From Halioglobus sp. (GTDB taxonomy: Bacteria; Pseudomonadota; Gammaproteobacteria; Pseudomonadales; Halieaceae), in assembly GCA_028825045.1 (NCBI GenBank), contig JAPKAY010000012.1, positions 1 to 64,000 on the forward strand: a stretch of DNA of 64,000 bases, given 5' to 3'. The position numbers were made by a program, and so were the translations under genes. The notes below the pieces were generated by a model, which saw nothing but the letters and a program-made list of their open reading frames with translations, was not told the DNA's origin and made no database searches. Below are positions 55,543-64,000 of this stretch, in pieces (position 1 is the first letter of the stretch; the number at the start of each line of letters is the position of its first letter).

Positions 55543-56019
55543 CTACCAGCAGTTACTTTTTTGGAGCCCTGTCGCGTCCCGGGTGCCGAGACTGTCGACG
55601 CTTAATGTTCCACAATCGATGTCTTCATTTTGAACTCCCCGTGGCACCGCTTCGAGCGTATAGCAGTTGCTAATGTCGCCGCAGGCACCCGCTCTCGCAA
55701 TCAGATCGTAGTGGCCTGCGGAACTCACTGTGCGACCCAGGCTCAGGCCTTTCGTTGAACTAATGTCATCAGTGTATCGACTATTGAGGGTATAAAAGCG
55801 GTCCTGCCTGGAGGCGAGCTCCATCAGATCGCGCAGGCCGTTGGACCGCTGGGATAATAAGGGATTTGTCTCGGGCTCGGGCTCTGCAAGAAGGAGCAAC
55901 ATAGTTCCCAAAATGACGAATATTATCAGGGCGGCAACTCGCGCAGCGCCCTTCCCTTGATGCAGTGTCCGAGTGCTCTGCATTCGGCTTTTCAGGCTAC
56001 GTGCTATTTTCAGTGACAT
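55543..56019 (-). CDS. PilE-like pilin-domain protein without a prepilin leader
   Basis: 158 residues from ATG 56019, preceded by AGGAAA. One membrane segment (VAALIIFVILGTMLLLLA, about residues 27-44) is followed by a domain resembling minor pilins of the PilE class: ASRQDRFYTLNSRYTDDIS, GHYDLIARAGACGDISNCYTLEAVP, and the C-terminal cysteine pair typical of type IV pilins. The usual GFTLIELM prepilin cleavage site and its glutamate are absent; instead a basic, Ser-rich 25-residue N-terminus precedes the membrane helix. It may be a decayed or repurposed pilin. No other pilus genes are nearby. Confidence 0.65.
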   Translation of the reverse strand: MSLKIARSLKSRMQSTRTLHQGKGAARVAALIIFVILGTMLLLLAEPEPETNPLLSQRSNGLRDLMELASRQDRFYTLNSRYTDDISSTKGLSLGRTVSSAGHYDLIARAGACGDISNCYTLEAVPRGVQNEDIDCGTLSVDSLGTRDATGLQKSNCW

Positions 56020-56450
56020 GCGCTTTCCTGCGTCCTCTAATCCATTTTTACGGTACACGAATCAACCTGCACCCCTAGTGTGCTAAAGATAGCAATCTCA
56101 CAAAAATAGGCACTTGAAAATCTGTAGCTGATCTTAGAGCTGCCTCCGTAAAACTTCTGACAGGCCTGCGGGCCGGATATTGCGATTCGCTACGAGCGTT
56201 GAACAAAAGATATACACACAATGAACGCTGCTATCGAATAGTAGTGCATTCAGCGCCGCCTGCAACAGTATAGCGATGGCCATGCGACACGGGTATTCAT
56301 TGAGGAGAATTCAGCTGTTGAGCGCTGCCTCTGTCCGGATCGAGGCATAGGCCAGTTTTCTGCACCAGGAGCTCTGCTTTGGTCGCAATGAGGGACTACT
56401 GGCCTCGCTCAATGCCTGAATAGTGGACCAGCTTACCGGCCGCAGCCCTC
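56020..56450. other. 431-bp intergenic region, no gene recognised
   Basis: No open frame with a plausible start was identified. The region between the pilin-like gene and the dehydrogenase gene shows no tRNA and no clear terminator. It may contain decayed coding sequence, but no family was recognised. Confidence 0.4.
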
Positions 56451-57698
56451 TCAGGAAAAATTGTTGAACAGGACCTTAACCGCACTGCTTTTCCCCTGGT
56501 TGTAGCAGGTCATGAAAGCGCTACGGTAATCCCGCATGGCGTAGTGGTAGGTAATTATGAGTGTTACATCTAGCGCGCGATGCTCGATAAAGTCAAAGTA
56601 CCATTCCATAGCGTGTTTGCGCTGACCTTCAAACTCCTCGATGCCAAAGCCGTTGGAACCGATGATAGAGATTTCCTTGAAGTACAGCGGTGTCCATTCA
56701 AACGTTTTCGCCGGCTCCACGCCGATAATTACCATAGTGCCAAATGAGCGGGTTACGCGAAGATCAACTTCCATCGTTTCGGCAGAGGAGACCGTGTCGT
56801 AGACCGCGTCCACTCCGCCATTGAGCATGGGTAGACCGACCCAGGGCTCGTTGAGCGATGAGCCGGTTTCTTCTGCGATACGGTGTATCAGGTTTCTAGT
56901 GGGATGATGAGGTAGCACGAGGTGAGCACCCAACTGCGTAGCGAGTTTGGCCTGGTGATCGTAGCGTGCTGCCGCCAAAATCGTCACCGTGGGGTGCATA
57001 ACCTGAAGAATGGCAATTGCCAGCAAACCAAGAGTACCGCAGCCGTACACCAGAACCGTGCCATGTTCGGGTGGGGGGGGCTTCAAAATGGCGTGAAAGG
57101 AAACGGAGAAGGGATCGTCTAATACAGCTTCTTCGTCACTGATCGCATCGGGTATCGTAAACCATTGGGACTCATGTCCGGGGACTTGCTCGGCAAATCC
57201 CCCGGTAGCGGAGGAGCTGTTGCCCTGATGAATCCCGCGTTCAATGTGGCCGGCGCTAAAGTTCAGACATTGGGCTAATTTTCCCTGCTGACAAAACTCG
57301 CAAGGAGGCAGACCGCGAGTGACACAAGACAGCCAGGGGTTGAGTAGCACTCGCTCGCCGATACGGTGTGCACTAACATCGTCACCGGTGCGAATGACTT
57401 CGCCCACCACCTCCTGTCCCAACACTTGCGGCCAGGAAATCATTGAGGTCATAGGGTTGTCAACGCGGCCGTTCATAAACACTTGTTTGTAGTCGCTGCC
57501 GCATAAACCACACAAACGGGTTTTAGCGACCAGCCAGTCTTGCGCCGGTAGCGTCGGGTCCGGCAACTTTTGCAACTGCATCGGCGATTGCCAGCCCACA
57601 AAGGCTTTGGGAGAAAAGTAGGAAAGCAGTTTGGTTGAGACGAGTCTAAAGGGGTTGTTAGTGGTGACAAGTGCACGCACGTCAACGACCTCCCTCAT
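56451..57698 (-). CDS. zinc-dependent medium-chain alcohol/polyol dehydrogenase
   Basis: 415 residues. Medium-chain dehydrogenase fold: catalytic-zinc region CGLCGSDYKQV and LGQEVVGEV, structural-zinc cysteines around CVTRGLPPCEFCQQGKLAQC, and NAD-binding VYGCGTLGLLAIAILQ. It is longer than the usual 340-380 residues because of an extra N-terminal part (MREVVDVRALVTTN) and inserts near residues 150-180 and 285-300. It probably oxidises an alcohol or sugar. It lies 49 bp downstream of the cytochrome c-propeller-DUF1080 gene on the same strand and may act in the same sugar-oxidation route; this is inferred from position. Confidence 0.85.
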   Translation of the reverse strand: MREVVDVRALVTTNNPFRLVSTKLLSYFSPKAFVGWQSPMQLQKLPDPTLPAQDWLVAKTRLCGLCGSDYKQVFMNGRVDNPMTSMISWPQVLGQEVVGEVIRTGDDVSAHRIGERVLLNPWLSCVTRGLPPCEFCQQGKLAQCLNFSAGHIERGIHQGNSSSATGGFAEQVPGHESQWFTIPDAISDEEAVLDDPFSVSFHAILKPPPPEHGTVLVYGCGTLGLLAIAILQVMHPTVTILAAARYDHQAKLATQLGAHLVLPHHPTRNLIHRIAEETGSSLNEPWVGLPMLNGGVDAVYDTVSSAETMEVDLRVTRSFGTMVIIGVEPAKTFEWTPLYFKEISIIGSNGFGIEEFEGQRKHAMEWYFDFIEHRALDVTLIITYHYAMRDYRSAFMTCYNQGKSSAVKVLFNNFS

Positions 57699-57747
57699 TG
57701 GAAAGTCTCGAGCTTGCAGTCTATGTCATGACCTGTGAGAGTGAAAG

Positions 57748-60700
57748 CTAGAGCTCGCGAATCCGAATGTTGCGGTACCACACCGGGTCGCCGTGATCCT
57801 GTAGGACGATGTAGCCCTCTTCCGACCTGCCGAAATCGGGCATGTCAGAAAATTTGCTTCCAGCCACCAGCGCGCTCCACTCGTCACTGCCGCGCTCCAC
57901 ACTGACTACCATCACCCCGTTTAGCCAATGCTCGATGTGATTATCTTTGATCCGCAACAACACGTCGTTCCATTCGCCCGGGGGGCGCACGGTTTCGGGG
58001 TTCGCGGCGATCAGGTCGTATAAATCACCTGCTCTGTGTGTTTCGATCTGGCCGTCGGCGTGGCCCTCATTATCCAATACCTGCATCTCGATACCGGTAA
58101 GCCACGGGGTGTTTTCAATTTCATCCCTCACCAGATAGAAAATGCCGCTGTTCCCGTTGTTTGAAATCTTCCACTGTAGACTGAGTTCAAAGTCACGAAA
58201 CTTCTCTCGATAGTAAATCAGGTCACCGCTGGGACCGCCAAAGACAACACTTTTGATGAGATCCCACATGGGGAAGGGCACGTCTTGCACCAGGGTCAGT
58301 GCACCGTCTTCGACCTTCCACTTGCCAATGGTGTTTTTATCGCCGCCGTAGTTGCGCCAACCCGCGAGCGTATGTCCATCAAACAGGTTGCGCCATCCGT
58401 CTTTTGAGACATTGTTCGGTGGGACTGATTTTGCGCCCCCGGGAATGGCGTTCAGTGTGTACCAGGCTTCAGCTGTCCACAGCGCGTTGCCGGCTTCTGA
58501 GCGCAGGCGGTCGTGCAGGCGAAGGTAAACCACGTAGCCCGCTTTGAGACCAGGAATGCGTGCGTGAATGTTGCGGCGGTCCTGAGAGATTTCGAGCTGA
58601 CCGGCAAACAGAATGGTTTCATCGTACTTCGGGCCGCCGTATTGCTCGTTGGGGTAGTAGAGCCACTGTTTCACTGTCAGGTCGTCGGTAGTCAGCTCGA
58701 ATCCAGGCGTTAGTGGTTGCGTGAGTTCGATGATGAACCCATCTTCTTGTGCTTTTACGCTCAGAATTTCAAACGCTTTATTGCCGACCCAGCTCATACG
58801 CTCCAGTCCAAACCAGAGCTTGTCGTACTCGCCCCAGTTTGGGGGATTGCCCACCTCACCGATATAAATGGCGCCGTCTGGGCCGCGTTCGAGACGGTTA
58901 ACTCCGCCCCCGAAGCCCGCACTGAAATGGAAGACGGCCCCTTGTTTGCGACCGCCCACGTCCTCAAGAAAAACCCGTTTGACCCCACCGTTGTAAACGT
59001 CGCCGTGGATGAGTTGTCCGGTATAGGGCCCTTCTTCCAGCAGCAGCGGTTGTGTGGGTGAGTTGCCTACCTCATCCTGTGGTAACCAGATTGCCGGAGG
59101 TGTTTCCTGTCGGGCCATAACCCCTTCATCTGGAACTGCACGGGAACCGTAGAACTCACCCTGACGTATCTCGACAATTTTGCTGGCCGGTAGCCAGTCC
59201 CCTTGATTGTCGGTGACGTAGATAGCGCCGTCGGGGCCGTTAGCAATTCCGTTGGGTGTACGGAATCCAGAGGCGACAATTTTTGCCTTGCCATCGCTGT
59301 CGACGCGCATCAGTTTGCCCTGCGTGGGCAGCTGTTCGGGGCAACTGGCACCGCCGGGGAGAACACAGATGGACAGCAGGAAATAGAATGCGTCATCACG
59401 ATGCAGGAGGCCAAAGGCGAAGGAGTGGAAGTTGCTCCCGCTGGACCAGTCAGAACTCACCGCGCGGTAGTAGTCGATGAGTTCGTCGCCGTCGTTGTCT
59501 ATGAGTTCAGTCAATTCCTGCTTTTGCAGGACGAATATTCGATTGTTAACAATAGTCAGGCCCAAAGGTTCGTGCAGCCCTTCGGCGATGCGCTGCACGC
59601 GGTGCCCTTCGGGTGCGTTCGGGTCCAGGAGAAAGACCGCGCCGTCAGCGTCCCAGCTGGCAATGACCAGCTTGCCGTCGTCGCGAAATGCCATTCCCCC
59701 GACCTTGGGTTGGAACCCTTCGGGTGCGAGATTTTCCAGGCGGAAGGAGGGGTGTAAGGCGTTGAGTCGTGGCAGTACATCGTAGTCTCGAGTAGACGTG
59801 TAGGGGCGCCCGGTCGCATCCTGAGGTACATTGAGATTGGCCTCTTCTTCATCGACACTCAGGACATAGGTAATTGCTGCCATAGCCTGAGCCTGTGTGA
59901 GCTGTGGGTGCGCGGGCATGGGTACTTGTCCCCAGATACCCACGTTGCCTTCGCGCACACTGCGAGCGAGGGCACTGACCACTTCTTCCTGTGCCATGCC
60001 GCGGAATTTTCCGGCAATCTGCGCCCAGGCCGGGCCAGTGACGCGGTGATTGGCGGCGTGACAACCAAGGCAGTCGCTGTTGCTGATAATGGACTTTCCC
60101 TGTTCCAGTTCGTCCTCGGACGCCTCGAGTCCGCGTGTGGAAGACGCGTGGTCAGTAATAGGAGTGGCAGTCCCCAGCAGTATCTCCAGCGTACCCGCGG
60201 CTAGATAACGATCTCCTTGACCGGTGCGGAAACCAGCTTTAATGGCGGGCACCTCCTGGCTACTGTAAAAGCTGCGCGTCAGATAGCGTGCGCCACCGCG
60301 TTCGATGATTTCCGGTTTTTCGGTGAGCTCCAGCCGGTAGGCACCCGCTGTCACCGCGAAGCGCAGCGCTGCTGTTTTTCTATCTTTGCTGTACTCGTGG
60401 CCAAGGTACTGCACCGTTGCTGGTAGCTCCTGCCCGTCTACCAAGAGAAACCATTGCGCGCCGTCTGAGTCGCGGAGAAACCATGCTCCAGTACTTACCG
60501 GCTGCGGACCATGGCGGTAATCGTAGACAGCTCCCTCGAACAGGATATCCCCCTGCCAAGCCTGGTACAGGGACAGCGTTTGTGTGTCATAGGCTACCCA
60601 AAGCTGCGGCCCCAGTGCAAACTTCAACACGCGCGGACGACCATCGAGATTGCCGCGAATCACCCAGGGCGCATAGCCTCTCCCTTCGACAGGTTTTCTG

Positions 60701-60921
60701 CCATAGGACGGATCTGCAGTGAGTGATGGATCTGCGCCGTATAGATGAGTGCGGACTGTTGAAACAACTGCGGTCAGACCGTCTCGTTGACGCAGATCTA
60801 ACAGAAACGCAATATCCGACTTCGAGACAAGACCGCGTTGCATGGCGATGCCCATAGCCAGTGTCAGAAGTAGTACCAGTACAAGTGGCAGCAACAGGAT
60901 CAGAGCAATCAGTTTCTTCAT
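57748..60921 (-). CDS. multidomain fusion: cytochrome c, sorbosone-dehydrogenase-like propeller, DUF1080
   Basis: 1057 residues from ATG 60921 (MKKLIALILLL). A membrane/signal segment covers residues 1-25. A first domain of about 240 residues follows (beta-rich, LDGRPRVLKFALGPQLWVAYD). A class I cytochrome c domain has heme motif CLGCH at 284-288 and a likely axial Met in VPMPAHP. A beta-propeller of the L-sorbosone dehydrogenase/NHL type spans about 395-750 (GMAFRDDGKLVIASWD, NGIANGPDGAIYVTDN, LERGPDGAIYIGEVG). From about 838 the DUF1080 (3-keto-disaccharide hydrolase-like) domain reads NLFDGHTLAGWRNYGG, GNSGIFYLV, GEWNDVLLRI. Periplasmic sugar or sugar-derivative oxidation with electrons passed to heme is the likely role. 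Homologues often carry these domains separately or as pairs. Confidence 0.85.
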   Translation of the reverse strand: MKKLIALILLLPLVLVLLLTLAMGIAMQRGLVSKSDIAFLLDLRQRDGLTAVVSTVRTHLYGADPSLTADPSYGRKPVEGRGYAPWVIRGNLDGRPRVLKFALGPQLWVAYDTQTLSLYQAWQGDILFEGAVYDYRHGPQPVSTGAWFLRDSDGAQWFLLVDGQELPATVQYLGHEYSKDRKTAALRFAVTAGAYRLELTEKPEIIERGGARYLTRSFYSSQEVPAIKAGFRTGQGDRYLAAGTLEILLGTATPITDHASSTRGLEASEDELEQGKSIISNSDCLGCHAANHRVTGPAWAQIAGKFRGMAQEEVVSALARSVREGNVGIWGQVPMPAHPQLTQAQAMAAITYVLSVDEEEANLNVPQDATGRPYTSTRDYDVLPRLNALHPSFRLENLAPEGFQPKVGGMAFRDDGKLVIASWDADGAVFLLDPNAPEGHRVQRIAEGLHEPLGLTIVNNRIFVLQKQELTELIDNDGDELIDYYRAVSSDWSSGSNFHSFAFGLLHRDDAFYFLLSICVLPGGASCPEQLPTQGKLMRVDSDGKAKIVASGFRTPNGIANGPDGAIYVTDNQGDWLPASKIVEIRQGEFYGSRAVPDEGVMARQETPPAIWLPQDEVGNSPTQPLLLEEGPYTGQLIHGDVYNGGVKRVFLEDVGGRKQGAVFHFSAGFGGGVNRLERGPDGAIYIGEVGNPPNWGEYDKLWFGLERMSWVGNKAFEILSVKAQEDGFIIELTQPLTPGFELTTDDLTVKQWLYYPNEQYGGPKYDETILFAGQLEISQDRRNIHARIPGLKAGYVVYLRLHDRLRSEAGNALWTAEAWYTLNAIPGGAKSVPPNNVSKDGWRNLFDGHTLAGWRNYGGDKNTIGKWKVEDGALTLVQDVPFPMWDLIKSVVFGGPSGDLIYYREKFRDFELSLQWKISNNGNSGIFYLVRDEIENTPWLTGIEMQVLDNEGHADGQIETHRAGDLYDLIAANPETVRPPGEWNDVLLRIKDNHIEHWLNGVMVVSVERGSDEWSALVAGSKFSDMPDFGRSEEGYIVLQDHGDPVWYRNIRIREL

Positions 60922-61201
60922 TATTATTCTCTGTTTGTGAACAGCGGTCGATGAAACGGTGTTATCGGGAACCCCCAATGATATACACCACGACACCGCG
61001 CGCAAGGTGCCGCCTTATGCGGCACTGATCACTAAGCCGCTATGTATTTAAAGGCCGTTACCCTATGATAAGCCGCCAAGAAAAGTTATACCGTAATTCG
61101 CTCGCACGGGCATCGGCGATCACAGTAGGCCATGCGATGGAGTGTGCGCTGATGTGGAAGCTGGATTCCTCTGCGAAATTATAGATCTGAGTTTCGTAAA
61201 T

Positions 61202-62125
61202 ATGCTGACTGAATTTTTTGACAACTATGCGGCATACGAATACCCACTTACGACCGTACAATTGTTCCTGGCCATGCTGGGTATGGGCGCACTGCTAACC
61301 CCGAAAGACTTTCTTTTGGAGGTGAAAAATCCAAGGGGACTCTTTGTAGGTCTTGGATTCCAGTGGATGTTAGTGCCGATGATTGCCTTTGCGCTGGGCG
61401 AGTTATTGCCGATACCTGCTGGTATCGCCGTCGGATTGATTTTTGTTGCTGCAGCTCCAGGCGGCACCATGTCGAATATTCTCACTCTGTTTGGTCGCGG
61501 CAACATCGCGCTCTCTATTGCGCTTACATCCATCGCTACAGTTGCAGCTTTGGTCTCGACCCCGCTTCTTTTGAAGCTGTTGGCAGCAGACTTTCTGCCT
61601 GACGACTTCAGTATGCCGGTGGGAAGTATTGCACTGGATATTCTGGGCGCACTGATTGCACCTTTGTTGTTGGGCATGCTGTTTCGATTTAAATCTGACG
61701 CTCTTTTGGCAGCGCACTTTGCCAAGTGGATGATACGTCTCAGTATGCTAATGATATTGATAATAGTGGTTGGCGCGAGCGGTAGTGGTCGATTGTCATT
61801 CGATAAATACGGAGTAACAGGTATTGTCACGTTGGTGATCTTCGCTCTGCTTGTGCAGCTGAGTTCATTGCTGGCAGGGAAAATACTTGGACTTACAAAA
61901 GGCGACACTCTGGCGATATCTGTAGAGGCGACCTTCCGCAATATTGCTCTTGTCGTGGCGGTTAAGGCGATAGTATTTCCCGCTCAACCCGGCGTACTCG
62001 ACCCCATTGGTGATGCGGTGTTATTTGTCGCATTCCTTTATGGCGGCATCAGCATGGTTATGACAATGGTGCCGGTACTCCTTCATCGCAATCTGTTGAG
62101 AACAACTACCACCGATGTAGCGTAA
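61202..62125 (+). CDS. bile acid:sodium symporter (SBF/BASS) family transporter
   Basis: 307 residues from ATG 61202; a GTG 60 nt upstream is not needed. About nine or ten hydrophobic segments. Family features: LAMLGMGALLTPKDF, FVAAAPGGTMSNILTLFGRGN (the APGG motif that lies at the crossing helices), and AISVEATFRNIALVVAV in the second half. Such proteins move organic acids or sterol-like anions with Na+. Divergent from the fusion gene (280 bp between starts); an amidohydrolase follows on the same strand. Substrate unknown. Confidence 0.88.
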   Translation: MLTEFFDNYAAYEYPLTTVQLFLAMLGMGALLTPKDFLLEVKNPRGLFVGLGFQWMLVPMIAFALGELLPIPAGIAVGLIFVAAAPGGTMSNILTLFGRGNIALSIALTSIATVAALVSTPLLLKLLAADFLPDDFSMPVGSIALDILGALIAPLLLGMLFRFKSDALLAAHFAKWMIRLSMLMILIIVVGASGSGRLSFDKYGVTGIVTLVIFALLVQLSSLLAGKILGLTKGDTLAISVEATFRNIALVVAVKAIVFPAQPGVLDPIGDAVLFVAFLYGGISMVMTMVPVLLHRNLLRTTTTDVA

Positions 62126-62273
62126 GTACTGACCCTGCAATTGGCCAGATTATTATAAGACTACTGACATAAAATAATGCCGAGCCTAGTTCCTTATGCT
62201 AGTCTAATCGCTCCCTATTTTTCGGCCGCGTAGCCTCGCGGCGCAACTTCATTTTGTTTCAGGAGTGCTGTGA

Positions 62274-63110
62274 ATGACAATAAAAGCCATCGATCCCTGG
62301 GTGAACGTCAGTATGGGCGCCATGGTCGACACGCCGTTCATGCAAAAAGTCAAAGAGGAATACTTCAAGGCAGGTGACGATTTTTTCAAGAACATTGAGG
62401 CGGAGGAATTAATCGACCGGATGGATGCGATTGGCGTTGAAAAATCGTTTCTATCCGTCGACCCTTATCGACCGGATCAGCGGGTGCTGGATTTCACCAC
62501 GAAATACCCCGGACGATTTTATTTGGCAGCGTCACCCAGGTTGAAGAAGGGAATGAAGGCTCTCTGGGCGATGGAGGATCTTGCGCGCGATTATCCCGTG
62601 ATCATGGCCAGGGTAACGCCTTTCGAACTCGACCTGCCCCCGAATGACCCCATCTATTACCCCCTCTATGCCAAGTGTATCGAGATGGATATTCCGGTGG
62701 GGGTTAACACCGGGTTGCCGGGTCCGCCGGTGCCGGGCGAGTGCCAGCATCCCATGTACCTCGACCGGGTGTGCTTACATTTTCCGCAGCTGAAGTTGAT
62801 CATGCAACACGGCGCAGACCCCTGGTGGGATATCGCTATTCGGTTGATGATCAAGTATCGCAATCTTTACCTTATGACCTCGGCATACTCACCGAAGTAT
62901 TTGCCAGAATCGTTATTGTACTATATGAATACCCGCGGCAAGAACAAGATCATGTTTGCGTCGGATCATCCGGTGTTATCGATGGACCGCTGTTTAGAAG
63001 AGGCGCAGACGCTCGATTTGCGCCCGGGCATTCTCGAAAAATATTTATACGAAAATGCCGATGCGGTGTTATTCGGCGAACGCAGTCCTCGGCACGGCGC
63101 GTTCAAGTAG
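62274..63110 (+). CDS. amidohydrolase-2 family protein
   Basis: 278 residues, preceded by AGGAG 9 nt before the ATG. TIM-barrel amidohydrolase-2 features: KAIDPWVNVSMG at the N-terminus, where active members have an HxH pair; ILIMQHGADPWW with the third-strand histidine; and MFASDHPVLS with the metal-linked aspartate. The HxH pair is replaced, so metal binding may be altered. Family members decarboxylate or hydrolyse aromatic acids. Lies 148 bp after the SBF transporter, so uptake and turnover of the same compound is possible. Convergent with the DUF3604 gene. Confidence 0.82.
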   Translation: MTIKAIDPWVNVSMGAMVDTPFMQKVKEEYFKAGDDFFKNIEAEELIDRMDAIGVEKSFLSVDPYRPDQRVLDFTTKYPGRFYLAASPRLKKGMKALWAMEDLARDYPVIMARVTPFELDLPPNDPIYYPLYAKCIEMDIPVGVNTGLPGPPVPGECQHPMYLDRVCLHFPQLKLIMQHGADPWWDIAIRLMIKYRNLYLMTSAYSPKYLPESLLYYMNTRGKNKIMFASDHPVLSMDRCLEEAQTLDLRPGILEKYLYENADAVLFGERSPRHGAFK

Positions 63111-63147
63111 CGAGCTTAATTTGCATTCCTTTAAAGGGTAGCTAGTT

Positions 63148-64000
63148 TCAACCTTCCGGGGTTGCTTGATACCAGATAGGTGAGGTGTAAGCGCGTTCTT
63201 GCAATTTGGAAGGCTGATTAGAGAGAGGTTTCAGGTCGAGCGCGACCGCATCGTACAACGAATGTCTCGGGGTCGGTATTTCAAGTACGCGGGCGTAGTA
63301 GAAAGCGCTTTGTGTCGGATCGAACCAGGGATCCTGCCAGTGCGTTTCCAGTGCGGCAGCACCGATGGAATTTCGATATTGGGCACTGTCGATATCTACT
63401 GTGTTGCCCACCGCGGGTAGCACCCCTTCCGCATTGGGAGTGCGAATGCCGGACTGTTTTTCGGACCAGTCGATATCAAATATTTTTTCGTGACTTTCTC
63501 CCGCCGTGTCAATCCAGCCCTTGATGATCTGAATGCGGTCCAGGTTGGCACCGCGGGGATCTTTCATCGCGGCAACATGAAAGAGGGGCGCTGCACCGGC
63601 CGGCGCGGGGCTGGGGAGTTCTCCACCCATCGGTACCGGTGTATCAGCGGCTGTTGGGTTGGGTGTTGTTGTTGGTAGTGATACTTCCTGTATTTCCCCG
63701 GTCTCCTGCTCTGGTAGCAAGGCCCAGCCACCGTCAAACCGTACGACAATTCTGGGTCCAGTCGTGGCGTACACCTCCCGCCGTTGAAATGCCTGCAGGA
63801 TAGCCTCACGGGTATTCTCCTGGGCCCAGACCGCCGCTCTGCCGGAAGCGGACATGTCCCAAGGGGTAGCGCCGTCGCCGGCGTCTTCAGTGGTTTTGTT
63901 GGGAGTGCTATCTGAGGGCTTCTCCCCATGGTAGTTGCGCTCTTCAGCGGCACTCAACCCCGTGTGGGAATCGGTGGAGCCTATTAGTCCAAACTGGTAG
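63148..64000 (-). CDS. DUF3604 family protein, N-terminus beyond the window edge
   Basis: Open minus-strand frame of at least 284 codons from the right edge to a stop at 63148. At the edge it reads YQFGLIGSTDSHTGLSAAEE, the conserved DUF3604 metal-site segment with the STDSHTG motif, then ATPWDMSASGRAAVWAQENTREAILQAFQRREVYATTGPRI. The middle GANLDRIQIIKGW and the C-terminal AFYYARVLEIPTPRHSLYDA are also typical. These exported PHP-like proteins are common in marine bacteria, sometimes near sterol or glycan breakdown genes; activity is not established. The N-terminal half and any signal peptide lie outside the window. Confidence 0.9.
   Translation of the reverse strand, partial: YQFGLIGSTDSHTGLSAAEERNYHGEKPSDSTPNKTTEDAGDGATPWDMSASGRAAVWAQENTREAILQAFQRREVYATTGPRIVVRFDGGWALLPEQETGEIQEVSLPTTTPNPTAADTPVPMGGELPSPAPAGAAPLFHVAAMKDPRGANLDRIQIIKGWIDTAGESHEKIFDIDWSEKQSGIRTPNAEGVLPAVGNTVDIDSAQYRNSIGAAALETHWQDPWFDPTQSAFYYARVLEIPTPRHSLYDAVALDLKPLSNQPSKLQERAYTSPIWYQATPEG

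Noticed and set aside
1..64000. CRISPR arrays, insertion sequences, prophage or integrase genes
   Set aside because: No regularly spaced direct repeats, transposase, integrase or phage structural motifs were seen on either strand.

Overview
The window looks like a chromosomal segment of a marine gammaproteobacterium of the Cellvibrionales/Halieaceae (OM60/NOR5) type. This rests on conserved gammaproteobacterial gene order (proA-nadD-rsfS-rlmH-mrdA-rodA-mltB-rlpA-dacA-ybeD-lipB; aspS-yebC; ruvCAB-ybgC-tolQRAB-pal-cpoB-queE-queC), a Pseudomonas-type NrdA/NrdB pair, and accessory genes common in that group (Tat-type amidohydrolase, DUF3604, DUF1080, dockerin-like protein). The placement is inferred from gene content only. 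No rRNA, CRISPR array, transposase or phage gene was seen. There is one tRNA (Lys, UUU).

Layout. 1-1400: a cut-off exported beta-helix protein and a HAD phosphatase, minus strand. 1.5-6.4 kb: class Ia ribonucleotide reductase operon nrdA-nrdB plus a small third ORF, with a terminator behind it and candidate NrdR boxes in front. 6.6-10.1 kb: argF, argD, monothiol glutaredoxin, a truncated peroxiredoxin remnant, and a DsbA-fold isomerase. 10.2-20 kb: a long plus-strand run for proline and NAD synthesis, ribosome maturation, the elongasome (PBP2, RodA), murein hydrolases and lipoate attachment. 20.3-31 kb: prfC, glutathione peroxidase, fatty-acid desaturase, a MATE exporter, a PuuA-like glutamine synthetase with a LuxR-type regulator, a divergent AraC regulator, and proS. 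31-34.7 kb: lysine-tailed HU protein, FmdB zinc ribbon, aspS, yebC. 34.7-38.1 kb: a MerR regulator divergent from a sigma-70-like factor, plus a TIGR01777 epimerase; these sit between yebC and ruvC. 38.3-47.8 kb: Holliday junction resolution, Tol-Pal envelope system, queuosine precursor synthesis and a Yip1 membrane protein. 48-64 kb: an accessory region.

The strongest unusual signal is at 48461-49600 on the minus strand. A thioredoxin-fold protein is interrupted by one in-frame UGA exactly where the first redox cysteine is expected (WSSW-UGA-G-C). A small hairpin with G in its apical loop lies about 20 nt past the UGA, as bacterial SECIS elements do. This is best read as an unannotated selenoprotein that a standard gene caller would split in two. 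Just upstream is a real pseudogene, a Tat-type amidohydrolase with a frameshift and an amber codon, which makes a useful contrast.

Other points: a peroxiredoxin fragment continuing in frame after the grxD stop; an attenuator-like terminator in the argD leader; a fusion of cytochrome c, beta-propeller and DUF1080 beside a zinc dehydrogenase; and a pilin-like protein without a prepilin leader. All homology statements come from recognising sequence patterns; no search was run.
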